DNA of 38,904 nucleotides from Oscillospiraceae bacterium (GCA_902766785.1 CACXEO010000063.1:1-38904); one strand, 5' to 3'; counted from the stretch's first letter, positions 15,915 to 25,233 are shown. The notes: a model not told the origin generated them from the letters alone. Program-made: numbers and translations.

Positions 15915-18374
15915 TCAATTAATTTCCCCGTTAAGGTCGGCAAAAACCGTCGTTCTTGAAAAAGCGGGCTTCTCTGCCGTTTCAGCTAACAGGGATTGTA
16001 TCATCGTTTTAAAATCCCGGTTCGCTCTGCACTTAATAACAATCCGGTAGCGGTATTTATTGTTAAGTTTTAAAATATCGGCTTCAACAGGGCCAAGAAC
16101 CCGCATTGGGAGCCGTTTTCCTTCCTTTTGAGCGTGCACTTTCAGCATTTCCATAAACTCACGCGCAGCATTTCTAGCGTCTTTTTCAGCCACAGCAGAA
16201 AAGCCAACGACGCAGATATCACAGAAAGGCGGATACAACAGGGCCTTCCGCGCTTCAATTTCATCGTTGTAAAAAGACGCGTAATTTTGATGGGCGGCAA
16301 AGTTAAGCACCGGATTTTCCGGCGTATAGGTTTGAATATAGGCCCTGCCCGCTTTTTTTCCGCGTCCGCTTCGCCCCACAACTTGAGTTACAAGGGAAAA
16401 AGTTCGTTCATTGCTCCTAAAATCGGTCGAATAAAGAAGTTTGTCAACCGACAGCACTCCAACCAGCGTAACGTTCGGAAAATCAAGGCCCTTCGCAATC
16501 ATCTGGGTACCCAGCATGATATCGTATTCCCCCGCCCCAAAACTTTCAAAGGCCTGCTCATAAGCAAAACGTGAAAAGGTCGTATCGGTATCCATCCGCA
16601 GGACGCGGGCATCTGGAAACAATTTTGAAACCTCATCTTCAAGCTTCTGGGTGCCGAGGCCGGTTAACTTCATATGTTTTCCGCCGCAGTGGCGGCAGGT
16701 AAATTCCTGTTTATGGGAATAGCCGCAGTAATGGCACATCATCCTGCCGTTTGCCTTATGATAGGTCAGCGCCACACTGCAATGCGGGCAGAGGTCAACC
16801 TCGCCGCACTCCATACAGGCGGCTATTGTATGGTAACCGCGCCTGTTCAGAAGCAGAATCGATTGCTCGCGATGCTTTAAATTATAGTAAAGTTCATCTA
16901 TCAGTACGTCGCTTAAAATTTCCGACTGATCCAGGTGAAGATGGTTTTTTAAATCCACCAGATAAACATCGGGCAGGATTGCGTCGGAATAGCGTTGTTT
17001 CAGCTCAAATAAATGGTACTTCCCGCTCTTTGCACGATAGTAGCTGTCGATTGACGGGGTAGCGGATGCGAGCAGCAGCAGGGCATTATGGCGGGCACAG
17101 CGCAGTTTAGCAATATCCCTGGCGTGATAACGCGGGGATGACTCTGACTTATAGGAGGATTCCCCTTCCTCATCCATGACGATCAAGCCAATATTTTCGC
17201 AAGGGGAAAATACGGCGCTCCGGGTCCCGACAACAATCCGGGCAATACCTTCTTTAATCCGCTTATATTCATCCACCCGTTCCCCTAACGATAACCCACT
17301 GTGGATCACTGCAACCTTATCGCCGAACATCGAGATAAACTGAGAGACCATCTGAGGTGTCAGAGAAATTTCCGGCACCATCATGATGACCTGTTTACCC
17401 TCGGCCACCACCAGGTCGATCAGTTTTAAAAAAACTTGTGTTTTACCGCTTCCGGTAACCCCATTTAACAGGGCAGCGCTTGGTTTTCCCTTTTGATAAA
17501 GCTCATAAAGCCCCGAAAAAACCTTTAACTGTTCCGGAGAGAGTTTGATGGAAGAAGCGCTTTTAACAGGAGCAGCAGCCACCTTAGGGCGACGGAACAC
17601 CTGTCTGTCATAATATTCGACAACGCCTTTTTTTGACAGTGTTTTCAAAACCGCTTCTGTTACCCCGCAAAGATAGCAGCATTCTTTAACAGAGGCAACC
17701 TGCGTATCAGCTAAAAGGTCCACAACAGTCTGCTGACGGAGAGAGAGCTTCAACTCCTCCCAATCATCCCGCTGCAAGAGCCGGACCATCCGGATAGTTT
17801 CATCCCCCACCCGGCGCCTTGTCCGCTCTTCCGGCACAACAACACCCTTTTCAATGAGAGACTGGAGAATTTGCTCCTTCTTCCCGCCCAGGGAGGTCTT
17901 GATAAACTGCTCCAACTCCCCCTTGTTCCGCGCCGTCTTCAAATAAGCGATGACATGCTGCTCCGGCAGAGTAAACTGTTCCAACTCAATTTGATCGATA
18001 CGCCGGGAGAGATGGTAGGTGGAGACTACATCGACATTCAACCCCACCGGAAGAAGAACCCTGACCGCATCGTAATAGGTACAGAAGGTGTTTTGTCTGA
18101 GGTACTCAATGATCTGGAAACCTTCTTCATAAATCAGAGGCTCTTTGTCCAACAGGGAAAAAACGGCCTTACAGCCCCGTTCATACTCAGAACGGTCTGC
18201 CAGAGAAAAAACAAGGGCCTGCATTTTCCGATTCGCCCTTCCAAAGGGGACAAGAACCCTGCAGCCAGGTTTTACTTGGTCCGCCATAGCTTCCGGGACA
18301 ATGTAATCAAAGAGCCTGTCAAAACGAAGGGTGGATTTTTCAATTGCCACCCGTGCAATGACCTGTCTCCCCAT
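15915..18374 (-). CDS. priA: primosomal replication restart helicase PriA
   Basis: A 3'-5' helicase that reloads the replisome at stalled forks. 819 residues: an N-terminal 3'BD domain, a winged-helix region, then the helicase core with GVTGSGKT (K311). Motif II reads [12 protein letters not shown], so the last residue of the usual DEEH box is Gly404. Next comes the zinc region with paired cysteines ([25 protein letters not shown]), and motif VI is present as [16 protein letters not shown] start with GGAGG 9 bases upstream. In B. subtilis coaBC lies between rpoZ and priA; here they are 39 bp apart. Confidence 0.95.
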   Translation of the reverse strand: MGRQVIARVAIEKSTLRFDRLFDYIVPEAMADQVKPGCRVLVPFGRANRKMQALVFSLADRSEYERGCKAVFSLLDKEPLIYEEGFQIIEYLRQNTFCTYYDAVRVLLPVGLNVDVVSTYHLSRRIDQIELEQFTLPEQHVIAYLKTARNKGELEQFIKTSLGGKKEQILQSLIEKGVVVPEERTRRRVGDETIRMVRLLQRDDWEELKLSLRQQTVVDLLADTQVASVKECCYLCGVTEAVLKTLSKKGVVEYYDRQVFRRPKVAAAPVKSASSIKLSPEQLKVFSGLYELYQKGKPSAALLNGVTGSGKTQVFLKLIDLVVAEGKQVIMMVPEISLTPQMVSQFISMFGDKVAVIHSGLSLGERVDEYKRIKEGIARIVVGTRSAVFSPCENIGLIVMDEEGESSYKSESSPRYHARDIAKLRCARHNALLLLASATPSIDSYYRAKSGKYHLFELKQRYSDAILPDVYLVDLKNHLHLDQSEILSDVLIDELYYNLKHREQSILLLNRRGYHTIAACMECGEVDLCPHCSVALTYHKANGRMMCHYCGYSHKQEFTCRHCGGKHMKLTGLGTQKLEDEVSKLFPDARVLRMDTDTTFSRFAYEQAFESFGAGEYDIMLGTQMIAKGLDFPNVTLVGVLSVDKLLYSTDFRSNERTFSLVTQVVGRSGRGKKAGRAYIQTYTPENPVLNFAAHQNYASFYNDEIEARKALLYPPFCDICVVGFSAVAEKDARNAAREFMEMLKVHAQKEGKRLPMRVLGPVEADILKLNNKYRYRIVIKCRANRDFKTMIQSLLAETAEKPAFSRTTVFADLNGEIN

Positions 18375-18413
18375 TTAGCTGTCCCTCCTTTACCAGGGCT
18401 CCCGGCAAAACTT

Positions 18414-18629
18414 TTACTCTTCTTCTGTACTGCTGTCTGTTTCTTCTACAATTTTGTAGCGTCCCTGCGAAAATTCCTCTACAGCGAGTTGTACCGGTTT
18501 TTCAGAAAGAAGCTCGCCTTTTTCCTCAGCCTCTTCAGCAATCTGGCGTGCGCGTTTTGCCACTCCAACTACCAGAGAATAATAACTTTCGTTGTTCTTT
18601 AACATTTCAGTTGCAGACGGTCTATGCAT
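18414..18629 (-). CDS. rpoZ: RNA polymerase omega subunit
   Basis: A 71-residue protein that helps assemble RNA polymerase. It has the omega signature MHRPSATEML, then SYYSLVVGVAKRARQIA and KPVQLAVEEF, and an acidic tail. ATG start with GAGGTG 6 bases upstream. It lies 14 bp after gmk, the usual neighbour. Confidence 0.92.
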   Translation of the reverse strand: MHRPSATEMLKNNESYYSLVVGVAKRARQIAEEAEEKGELLSEKPVQLAVEEFSQGRYKIVEETDSSTEEE

Positions 18630-18643
18630 AAATTACACCTCAT

Positions 18644-19231
18644 TTAATTATTGTTCATGCGTACAGTGCGGCATTTTTCCGCTCTCAATATAGCTCTTAT
18701 GCGTTCAGCAGCACTTTCAACTTCGTCGTTTATAACAACATAGTCGTAATGCGGAACCGCTTTCATTTCTTCTTCTGCAGTTTTCATCCGGCTGTTCACA
18801 ACCTCTTCGCTCTCTGTCTGGCGGTCGGTCAGCCTTCTCCTAAGCTCCCCCATACTGGGCGGCATGATGAATACCAAAACTGCATCAGGACATTTTTCCT
18901 TAACCTGCATGGCGCCCTGAACCTCAATTTCAAGGATTACATCATGGCCTGCGGCGCGTTGTGCTTCTACTGCCTGGCTGGGAGTACCATAATAATTGCC
19001 TACATAACAGGCATATTCGAGCATACCGTTATTCCGGATTTTCTCTTCAAACTGCTCTTTTGTTAAAAAATAGTAGTTAACTCCATCAACCTCACCCGGG
19101 CGCGGTGCACGTGTCGTAGCGGAAACAGAGTAATAGATGTTAGAATCCTCCTTCAGAAGCCGGCCGAGCACCGTACCCTTTCCGCAGCCGGAGGGCCCGG
19201 AGACAACTACGAGAAGGCCCCGCTTATTCAT
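18644..19231 (-). CDS. gmk: guanylate kinase
   Basis: Phosphorylates GMP to GDP with ATP. About 195 residues. The P-loop is [10 protein letters not shown] (11-20), and the GMP site is seen in [22 protein letters not shown] 19231 gives the family N terminus ([10 protein letters not shown]) and overlaps the remA stop by 8 bp. In-frame ATGs at 19240, 19243 and 19249 are also possible because an AGGAGGAGG lies just before them. That purine run also encodes the acidic RemA tail, so it may be coincidence. Confidence 0.94.
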   Translation of the reverse strand: MNKRGLLVVVSGPSGCGKGTVLGRLLKEDSNIYYSVSATTRAPRPGEVDGVNYYFLTKEQFEEKIRNNGMLEYACYVGNYYGTPSQAVEAQRAAGHDVILEIEVQGAMQVKEKCPDAVLVFIMPPSMGELRRRLTDRQTESEEVVNSRMKTAEEEMKAVPHYDYVVINDEVESAAERIRAILRAEKCRTVRMNNN

Positions 19232-19490
19232 CGGTCTCATCATCCTCATCCTCCTCCTGATAGGACAGGCGGTTTGCCACCGTTTCCGGCTGAACGGCGG
19301 ACAATACGACATGGTCGCTATCCATCACAATGACCGCACGAGTGCGGCGGCCATAGGTAGCATCGATCAAAACACCCTTGTCGCGGGCGTCCTGAATAAT
19401 CCTCTTGATGGGGGCGGATTCAGGGCTGACAATTGCAATCAGGCGGCTTGCTGATACCATATTGCCAAATCCAATATTGATAAGCTTCAT
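19224..19490 (-). CDS. remA: extracellular matrix regulator RemA
   Basis: A DUF370 DNA-binding regulator of 88 residues. In B. subtilis RemA activates matrix and osmoprotection genes by binding repeated sites as a ring-shaped oligomer. The core [20 protein letters not shown] and the [19 protein letters not shown] segment match the family. The last ~10 residues are nearly all Asp and Glu. ATG start with AGGAG 7 bases upstream. It sits between yicC and gmk as in most Clostridia and Bacilli. The regulon in this organism is unknown. Confidence 0.93.
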   Translation of the reverse strand: MKLINIGFGNMVSASRLIAIVSPESAPIKRIIQDARDKGVLIDATYGRRTRAVIVMDSDHVVLSAVQPETVANRLSYQEEDEDDETDE

Positions 19491-19509
19491 TTTGCAACTC
19501 CTATCTTTT

Positions 19510-20388
19510 TTATTCGATATTCTGTATTTGTTCTCTGATTTTTTCCACTTCGCTTTTAAGGTCGACTACAATCCTGGTAATTGCAAGATCCTGTGCTTTG
19601 GAACCAATGGTATTGATTTCCCGGTTAACCTCCTGAGTCAGGAAATCTAGCTTTCTCCCAACCGGTTCGTCTGCCCGTAACAGTGACTGGTATTGATGCA
19701 GATGACTTCTCAGACGGACGGTTTCCTCATCCACTGCCACCCGTTCCGAAAACACAGCGGCTTCGGTCAGGATACGGTTTTCATCAATTCCGTTGCCGTC
19801 GAGCACCTCATGCAGTTTCGCGTAAAGCCGTTCGCGGTACGCCTTCGTAGTTTCAGGCGATTTTTTTTCCACTTCTCCAACCCATTTTTCAATAGTTTCA
19901 AGACGGCCGGAAATATCTTGAAACATCTTTTCGCCCTCTTTTTCGCGCATTTCAACGAAACGGCCCAGCGCCTCTTCGGCAACGGACCGCACAGCATCCC
20001 AAATAACCTCTTCATCCTCAGTCGCCTTCCGGACGCTGAAAATATCAGGCATGCGGAAAAGTACGGAAAGAGAGAGATCGTCTTCCAGTTGAAATTCCTC
20101 TGAAGCGGAGCGCAGTGCTGATAGATACCCCTGAGCGAGCGACTTATTCAACTCAACAACCGCATCCTGGCCTTCAACCGTAAAAACAGTAACATTCACA
20201 TCAATTTTTCCACGAGAAACGCGGCTTTGTACAAAAGATTTCATTTTTTCTTCCAGGTAACCATAAACGCGCGGCACCCGTGCGGAAAATTCGAAATAAC
20301 GGTGGTTAACCGAACGTATTTCCACCAAAATATCCCGGCCGCCAATTATCTGCTGACTGCGGCCATAACCGGTCATACTTTTTAACAT
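19510..20388 (-). CDS. yicC: YicC/YloC-family endoribonuclease
   Basis: A family of stress-linked endoribonucleases (YicC in E. coli, YloC in B. subtilis). About 292 residues, with the N-terminal signature [11 protein letters not shown], the [12 protein letters not shown] segment and the C-terminal [22 protein letters not shown] signature, which carries conserved acidic residues. ATG 20388 has GGGAG 8 bases upstream. Another ATG two codons earlier (20394) sits too close to that site. It is the first gene of the long - strand operon and has a promoter candidate just upstream. Confidence 0.93.
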   Translation of the reverse strand: MLKSMTGYGRSQQIIGGRDILVEIRSVNHRYFEFSARVPRVYGYLEEKMKSFVQSRVSRGKIDVNVTVFTVEGQDAVVELNKSLAQGYLSALRSASEEFQLEDDLSLSVLFRMPDIFSVRKATEDEEVIWDAVRSVAEEALGRFVEMREKEGEKMFQDISGRLETIEKWVGEVEKKSPETTKAYRERLYAKLHEVLDGNGIDENRILTEAAVFSERVAVDEETVRLRSHLHQYQSLLRADEPVGRKLDFLTQEVNREINTIGSKAQDLAITRIVVDLKSEVEKIREQIQNIE

Positions 20389-20415
20389 GGCCATACTCCC
20401 TCATTTGTTTTTTTT

Positions 20416-20424
20416 ATCATATCA
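20416..20424 (-). promoter_or_regulatory. extended -10 promoter of the yicC-spoVM operon
   Basis: On the - strand TGATATGAT (20424-20416) is an extended -10 (TG-n-TATGAT). I see no good -35 box. It lies about 30 bp before the yicC start and after the terminator of the oadA gene, so it probably begins the long operon. Confidence 0.5.
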
Positions 20425-20497
20425 CAAATTTGGCCGTGTCGCTCTTTTTGTTCATTGATTATTCATTTAATTTACATTTCATTAAGAATTAAACGAA

Positions 20498-20529
20498 ACA
20501 AAAAGCGCCGTGAGCAATCACAGCGCTTT
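20498..20529 (-). terminator. intrinsic terminator after oadA
   Basis: A 12-bp stem (AAAGCGCCGTGA 20502-20513 with TCACAGCGCTTT 20518-20529, one G-U pair in RNA) with a 4-base loop. On the - strand a T tract follows. It lies 10 bp after the carboxyltransferase stop. Confidence 0.88.
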
Positions 20530-20538
20530 AATAAACGT

Positions 20539-21930
20539 TTATTTGTAGCTGATTTGAATTTTGGTATTCGGCTCGTTTTCATTGAAAGGCTTCTTATGAC
20601 GGCCTTCAAAAAACTTGACAGCTACCTGGCCAAACTGGGCATAACTGAGAACGTCTTCTTCCTGTTCAGTCCACTGGGCGCACTCGGCACGGAGTTTATC
20701 AAGCTCTGGCTCAAGAAGGTCCGCAGGACGGCAATCAATCGGCTCAGCGTCCCCAATAATCTTTTTACGGAATTCCGAATTGATCGGAACCGGGGTCTTG
20801 CCGTACTCGCCGCGAACAAGGCCTTTAAATTCTTTGGTGACCATCTTGTAACGCTCACCCATAACAATGTTGAAAACAGCCTGTGTTCCGACGATCTGAG
20901 AAGTCGGGGTAACAAGCGGAGGCATACCGGCGTCTGCACGGACACGCGGAACCTCGTTGAGAACATCGTTGAGCTGGTCTTCCTTACCAGCCTGTTTGAG
21001 CTGGGAAAGAAGATTCGAGAGCATACCGCCCGGAACCTGGTAAATCAAAGCATTTGCATCAACCGCAAGCATCTTCGGGTCGAGCAGGCCAGACTTGATG
21101 TATTTTGCGCGAAGGCCCATGAAGTATTCGCGAATCTCATTAAGCAGAACAAGATCAAGACCAGTGTCATACTCGGTACCCTGCAGCGCAGCAACCATGG
21201 ACTCGGTCGGCGCATGAGAGGTTCCCAAAGCCAACGGAGACATAGCAGTGTCAATCATATCAGCACCGTTCTCAATACCTTTAAGCAGACACATCGAAGC
21301 AAGGCCGGAAGTGTAGTGGGTGTGAAGCTGTACCGGAATTTTGACTGCGCTTTTAATTGCTTTGGTCAAGGTGGCGGTACGGTACGGTGTCAGCAGAGCC
21401 GCCATATCTTTGATGCAGATAGAGTCGGCACCCTCTGCCTCAATCTGTTTGGCGTAATCCACATAATATTCATCGGTAAACACGTCGCCCAAGGTATAGG
21501 AGATAGCGACCTGCGCATGAGCTTTTTCCTTTTTCGCCGCTTTAATGGCAGTTCTCAGGTTGCGGATATCATTCAGCGCATCAAAGATACGGATAATATC
21601 AATACCGTTTGCAACCGACTTCTGGACAAAATATTCCAGGACATCGTCCGCATAATGGCGGTAGCCAAGCATATTCTGGCCGCGGAACAGCATCTGCAGC
21701 TTGGTGTTGGGCATTTCCCGGCGGATGATCCTGAGTCTCTCCCACGGGTCCTCATTCAAAAATCTTAAACAACTGTCAAATGTGGCGCCGCCCCAAACTT
21801 CTGCAGAATAGAAACCGACCTTGTCCATTTTGCCAAGGATGGGCAGCATTTCGTCGGTGGTCATTCTGGTGGCAAGCAAGGACTGGTGCGCATCACGCAG
21901 GACAGTTTCCGTTACTTTTACTTTAGCCAT
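20539..21930 (-). CDS. oadA: pyruvate/oxaloacetate carboxyltransferase subunit (oxaloacetate decarboxylase alpha-type)
   Basis: A biotin-dependent carboxyltransferase of 463 residues in the pyruvate carboxylase C-domain/OadA group. It moves CO2 between oxaloacetate and carboxybiotin. D13 (TVLRDAHQS), K174 (SICIKDMAALLTP, catalytic lysine) and H203/H205 (QLHTHYTSGLA) are the metal site and active centre. The biotin domain found at the C terminus of many OadA proteins is missing and comes from the separate gene 18 bp upstream. ATG start with AAGGAAAGG upstream. No beta subunit (sodium pump) or biotin carboxylase is in the window, so the full complex cannot be named. A split transcarboxylase or decarboxylase are both possible. 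Confidence 0.9.
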   Translation of the reverse strand: MAKVKVTETVLRDAHQSLLATRMTTDEMLPILGKMDKVGFYSAEVWGGATFDSCLRFLNEDPWERLRIIRREMPNTKLQMLFRGQNMLGYRHYADDVLEYFVQKSVANGIDIIRIFDALNDIRNLRTAIKAAKKEKAHAQVAISYTLGDVFTDEYYVDYAKQIEAEGADSICIKDMAALLTPYRTATLTKAIKSAVKIPVQLHTHYTSGLASMCLLKGIENGADMIDTAMSPLALGTSHAPTESMVAALQGTEYDTGLDLVLLNEIREYFMGLRAKYIKSGLLDPKMLAVDANALIYQVPGGMLSNLLSQLKQAGKEDQLNDVLNEVPRVRADAGMPPLVTPTSQIVGTQAVFNIVMGERYKMVTKEFKGLVRGEYGKTPVPINSEFRKKIIGDAEPIDCRPADLLEPELDKLRAECAQWTEQEEDVLSYAQFGQVAVKFFEGRHKKPFNENEPNTKIQISYK

Positions 21931-21948
21931 TCGTTTAAGTCCCTTTCC

Positions 21949-22305
21949 TTATTCAAGCGAGAGAATCTTGCTGTTGGATTCCACAGAATCGCCCTGTTTT
22001 ACATAGAGTGCGGCAACTTTACCATCAACCGGAGCAACAATATCGTTCTCCATTTTCATAGCTTCGAGGATAACCAGTGCCTGACCAGCTTTTACAACAT
22101 CCCCAACGCCGACATTAACTTTAAGGATGGTTCCCGGCATAGGAGAGTTTACATCAGTTGCGCCTGCAGGGGCAGCTGCCGGAGCAGGAGCCGCAGCCGG
22201 AGCAGCAACAGGGGCAGCTACGGGAGCCGCAGCCGGAGCGCCGCCAATTTCATCGACGGATACATCAAAGTTTTCGCCGTTTACTACTACATTAAATTTT
22301 CTCAT
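21949..22305 (-). CDS. biotin carboxyl carrier protein
   Basis: A 118-residue biotinyl carrier. A short N-terminal part (MRKFNVVVNGENFDVSV) is followed by an Ala/Pro-rich flexible linker (about 22-49). The biotinyl domain comes next (about 50-118), with EAMKMEND and K84 as the biotin site. This layout matches the gamma or carrier subunits of sodium-pumping decarboxylases and transcarboxylases. ATG 22305 has AAGGAGA 8 bases upstream. It is the first gene of a two-gene transcript with oadA, under a strong promoter. Confidence 0.92.
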   Translation of the reverse strand: MRKFNVVVNGENFDVSVDEIGGAPAAAPVAAPVAAPAAAPAPAAAPAGATDVNSPMPGTILKVNVGVGDVVKAGQALVILEAMKMENDIVAPVDGKVAALYVKQGDSVESNSKILSLE

Positions 22306-22370
22306 TGCACAAATCTCCTTAAATATAATTTTAATAACATTCTGTCTGTCACAAGGAAACATTATGTATC

Positions 22371-22399
22371 ATTATACACTATCGTTAATTAAATAACAA
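22371..22399 (-). promoter_or_regulatory. sigma-A promoter of the biotin carrier-oadA operon
   Basis: On the - strand TTGTTA (22399-22394), a 17-bp spacer and a perfect TATAAT (22376-22371). It is about 65 bp before the carrier start and begins right after the preceding gene, with no terminator visible between them. Confidence 0.75.
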
Positions 22400-22409
22400 G
22401 AGGTTCAAA

Positions 22410-22784
22410 CTAGTTTTTACAATTTTTACAAGTTTGGAAAAACACATTTGCCGATTTTATACAAAGCTCGTCCCCCGTTATAAACCGGCATTCTTCCAAC
22501 AGTTGCCTGTTCATGGTTTCAGCAAAGAAAACACGGTCATTTTCATGGTCGAAAAGCGCTGCCATGGCAGCCCGTATCAGTCCGTCAAAAAGAGCCGTAT
22601 CCCCACCAGCATCCGCATACAGGATTTCCATTCCCTCTTCGATGAAACGGTAAAAACAGACTCCAAGCGGCTCCCCGCGGTTTTCCGCAAGGTAAAGGCA
22701 AAGCCCTTGCCTATCTGCAACTCCGCACTTTGTGGCAAAGAAGGAAAGCTCCTGCCTGTCCGTTACAATTCGCATTTTCAACAT
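22410..22784 (-). CDS. unknown protein coupled to rluB, possibly GNAT-like
   Basis: A 124-residue protein that I do not recognise with confidence. It starts MLKMRIVTDRQELSFF. The order of strands and helices (GEPLGVCFYRFIEEGMEILYAD, then a long helix, then LLEECRF) recalls a small N-acetyltransferase fold. However, the acetyl-CoA loop (R/Q-x-x-G-x-G/A) is not present, so activity is doubtful. The C terminus carries CKNC. ATG 22784 has GGAGA 5 bases upstream and starts 1 bp after the rluB stop, so it is translationally coupled. It is the last gene of the M50-scpAB operon. Confidence 0.65.
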   Translation of the reverse strand: MLKMRIVTDRQELSFFATKCGVADRQGLCLYLAENRGEPLGVCFYRFIEEGMEILYADAGGDTALFDGLIRAAMAALFDHENDRVFFAETMNRQLLEECRFITGDELCIKSANVFFQTCKNCKN

Positions 22785-22785
22785 T

Positions 22786-23526
22786 TTATCTCCGCTCCGG
22801 TTTCTTGATCGCATTTCGGATTGCTTTTAACTCTTCACTGGTCAGGTCGCGTACAGCGCCTGGCTTGAGCATTCCAAGGCGGAGAGGCCCAACGGAGGTT
22901 CGTTTAAGGCGCGCCACCTCAAGGCCGACCGCCTCGCACATCTTACGGACCTGACGGTTCCTTCCTTCGTGGATGACTACCTCAATTACAACCCGCCCCG
23001 GCTCCTTTGTCAGTACACGGACAACGGCGGGGGACGTCTTTTTTCCATCAATAACGACGCCATCCGAAAGAGAAACCGTCTGCTCATCTGTAATATCTGG
23101 GCGGACGGTTACCCGGTAAGTTTTAGTTACATGGCGGCTGGGATGCATCAAGTCATTTGCAAAGGCACCGTCGTTTGTAAAAATCAACAGCCCCTCACTG
23201 TTCATATCCAGCCGTCCAACCGGATATACGCGCTCCTCAACATCGTTTAAAAGGTCCATGACACAGCGCCGGTTCTGGTCGTCGCTCACTGTTGTAACAT
23301 AGCCGCGCGGCTTGTTCATCATCAGATAGCGGTAATTTTTTTTCCGCGGGATATAGAGATTTTCCCCGCCGACCGAGATCAAATCCCTTACCGGGTCAAC
23401 CTTCATTCCAATCTCCGCTGGATGTCCGTTTACTTTTACCTTTCCACGGGCAATAAGTTCTTCTGCCTTTCGGCGGGAACAATAGCCGGCGTCTGATAAA
23501 ACTTTTTGAATTCTTATTTTTTCCAC
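22786..23526 (-). CDS. rluB: ribosomal large subunit pseudouridine synthase RluB-type
   Basis: A 246-residue pseudouridine synthase of the RsuA/RluB group, likely acting on 23S rRNA near position 2605. The N-terminal S4 RNA-binding domain (RIQKVLSDAGYCSRRKAEEL) is followed by the catalytic domain with GRLDMNSEGLL (catalytic Asp) and the EGRNRQVRKM C-terminal signature. GTG start with AAAGGA 7 bases upstream. In B. subtilis this gene is also near scpAB and dacB. Confidence 0.94.
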   Translation of the reverse strand: MEKIRIQKVLSDAGYCSRRKAEELIARGKVKVNGHPAEIGMKVDPVRDLISVGGENLYIPRKKNYRYLMMNKPRGYVTTVSDDQNRRCVMDLLNDVEERVYPVGRLDMNSEGLLIFTNDGAFANDLMHPSRHVTKTYRVTVRPDITDEQTVSLSDGVVIDGKKTSPAVVRVLTKEPGRVVIEVVIHEGRNRQVRKMCEAVGLEVARLKRTSVGPLRLGMLKPGAVRDLTSEELKAIRNAIKKPERR

Positions 23527-23540
23527 GTCAAAATCCTTTC

Positions 23541-24719
23541 CTATTCCTGTCCAAAACTCCGCAAAAATTCGATAATTGCGTTAAAAGCCCTTCCAATTGA
23601 CTGCAGGAAAGCTGAAAAACCGCCTTCCGTTTCAGCCGGGCCCATCTGCCGCTCCACATTTTCAGAAGCCATTAGCTGCTGAGAGGCGATAATCTCCCCT
23701 TCATAAAGATAATCAACACGGCCCAAAAGATCGCCCGCCCTAACCGGAGCATAATAGAACCGGTCCAAGTGATACCGAACCGTCAGTTTGGATGGATCAG
23801 CTACCGTGGTAGCCGCCCCGTACAATTCCACTTTACACTCTTTCCGCGTTCCGCCCGTTACCCTGACAGTCTTTTCCCCTGCAACCGTTTTAGGAATTTC
23901 TTTTGCAGAAACCTGGGTAAAACCATAATCAAAAAGGTTGGCGGTATCCTGCCAGTCGTTGGGGTCTTTTAAAGTAACACAGATTAATGTCACGCCATCA
24001 CGCCTTGCAGCTGAGATGAGACACCGCCCGGCTTCATCGGTAAAACCTGTCTTGACGCCGATTGCGCCGTCGTAGCTCTGCAGCATTTTATTGCTGTTTT
24101 TCAGCCACCGCTTGAAAGGCGGATTTCCAAACTCAAGCTGTGCATTCTTGGAAGAGCAAATCGCAAGGAAATCCGGGTTTTTCAGGGCAGCACGGGTGAG
24201 CATCGCCATATCTTTCGCAGTGGAATAATGGTCATCATCATGCAGCCCGGATGGGGTGACAAAATGGGTATTTTCAAGGCCTAACAGCTTTGCGCGATCG
24301 TTCATCATCCCGATGAAATTCTCAATCGTCCCGCCGATCCTCACAGCGGCGGCGTTCGCCGCATCATTCCCGGAGGGCAGGAGCATTCCATAGGCGAGAG
24401 CACGCAGGGTAACCTGATCCCCTTCCACCAACCCCATAGAAGAGCCTTCTACCTTGATGGCATTTGGGTCGACCACAAAATATTTGTCCAAGTCCGGCTG
24501 TTCCAGCGTAAGCAGAGCCGACATGACCTTGGTGGTACTCGCCATAGGAAGCCTGCTTTCCGCATTTTTCGCGTAAAGGATACGCCCGGTGGTTGCCTCA
24601 ATTAAAACAGCCGCCTTCGCAGAAACGCCTCCCGTATACTCTTGAGCCGAAACCGACCCTACAAGACCAAATAAAAGAAAAAAGGCGATAACAAACGCTG
24701 TCAACCGTTTTCCCATCAT
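23541..24719 (-). CDS. dacB: D-alanyl-D-alanine carboxypeptidase, PBP5 family (DacB-like)
   Basis: A serine-type D,D-carboxypeptidase that trims peptidoglycan stem peptides. About 393 residues. A signal peptide covers the first ~25 residues (GKRLTAFVIAFFLLFGLVGS). The active-site motifs are S61-TT-K64 (MASTTKV), SGN at 116 (LPSGNDAAN) and KTG at 223 (GVKTGFTDEAG). A C-terminal beta domain and a short amphipathic anchor end the protein. ATG 24719 has GGAGG 8 bases upstream. The neighbours scpAB, ytfJ and rluB match the site of sporulation-specific dacB, hence the symbol. The usual spmA and spmB are not here. Confidence 0.92.
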   Translation of the reverse strand: MMGKRLTAFVIAFFLLFGLVGSVSAQEYTGGVSAKAAVLIEATTGRILYAKNAESRLPMASTTKVMSALLTLEQPDLDKYFVVDPNAIKVEGSSMGLVEGDQVTLRALAYGMLLPSGNDAANAAAVRIGGTIENFIGMMNDRAKLLGLENTHFVTPSGLHDDDHYSTAKDMAMLTRAALKNPDFLAICSSKNAQLEFGNPPFKRWLKNSNKMLQSYDGAIGVKTGFTDEAGRCLISAARRDGVTLICVTLKDPNDWQDTANLFDYGFTQVSAKEIPKTVAGEKTVRVTGGTRKECKVELYGAATTVADPSKLTVRYHLDRFYYAPVRAGDLLGRVDYLYEGEIIASQQLMASENVERQMGPAETEGGFSAFLQSIGRAFNAIIEFLRSFGQE

Positions 24720-24732
24720 AAAACAAGCCTCC

Positions 24733-24768
24733 AAAAAACGAGCTTCAGGAGGCTTTTTCAGCCGCCTG
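24733..24768 (-). terminator. possible terminator between ytfJ and dacB
   Basis: A 9-bp stem with one mismatch (CAGGAGGCT 24746-24754 with AGCCGCCTG 24760-24768) and a 5-base loop. On the - strand six T residues follow after 7 bases. It may lower read-through from ytfJ into dacB rather than stop it. Confidence 0.45.
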
Positions 24769-24822
24769 CATTCGATAAAACATATGCGAACACAGGCAAG
24801 TCCTATTCAAACAGGAGAACGA

Positions 24823-25233
24823 TTACTCAGCAGGCTCCTGGGCCTTGCTTTTCTTCGGCGCCTTGTCTTTTTTAGAAAAGAGCTCGGCAAATTTATCAAT
24901 AACCTCCGGAACCATTTCCACTGCCTTTCCAACCGCACCGGTATCGCCGTCATTCAGCTGCAGGAGTTTAACATCCCCGCCGCATACGACCAAAAAGGCA
25001 ATCGGGTTGATGGTGATCCCGGCTCCGCTTCCGCCGCCGAAAAGGTCTTTCTGAACCTTGGCGGGAAGATCGGACCCGCCGGATGCAAAGCCAAACGAAA
25101 CTTTAGAAACCGGGATAATAGTAGTTCCGTCCGGTGTTATAATCGGGTCGCCGATAATGGTATTGACGTCGATCATTTCACGGATTTTCTGCATGGCAGT
25201 TGACATTAAACCTTGAATTGGATGTTCACTCAT
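24823..25233 (-). CDS. ytfJ: sporulation protein YtfJ / GerW family
   Basis: A spore protein needed for normal germination responses in B. subtilis. About 136 residues. It has the family core MSTAMQKIREMIDVNTIIGDP, then PVSKVSFGFASGGSD and GGGSGAGITINPIAFLVV, with a Lys-rich C-terminal tail. ATG 25233 has AAAGGTG 6 bases upstream. It follows the DUF2953 gene, its usual partner in Clostridia. Confidence 0.92.
   Translation of the reverse strand: MSEHPIQGLMSTAMQKIREMIDVNTIIGDPIITPDGTTIIPVSKVSFGFASGGSDLPAKVQKDLFGGGSGAGITINPIAFLVVCGGDVKLLQLNDGDTGAVGKAVEMVPEVIDKFAELFSKKDKAPKKSKAQEPAE

Noticed and set aside
17871-18602. Long open + strand frame over the priA start and rpoZ
   Set aside because: It crosses two clear - strand genes and shows no domain or ribosome binding site.
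20455-21768. Long open + strand frame of about 437 codons
   Set aside because: It is antisense to oadA, has a biased composition and no recognisable motif, while the - strand frame has full carboxyltransferase motifs.
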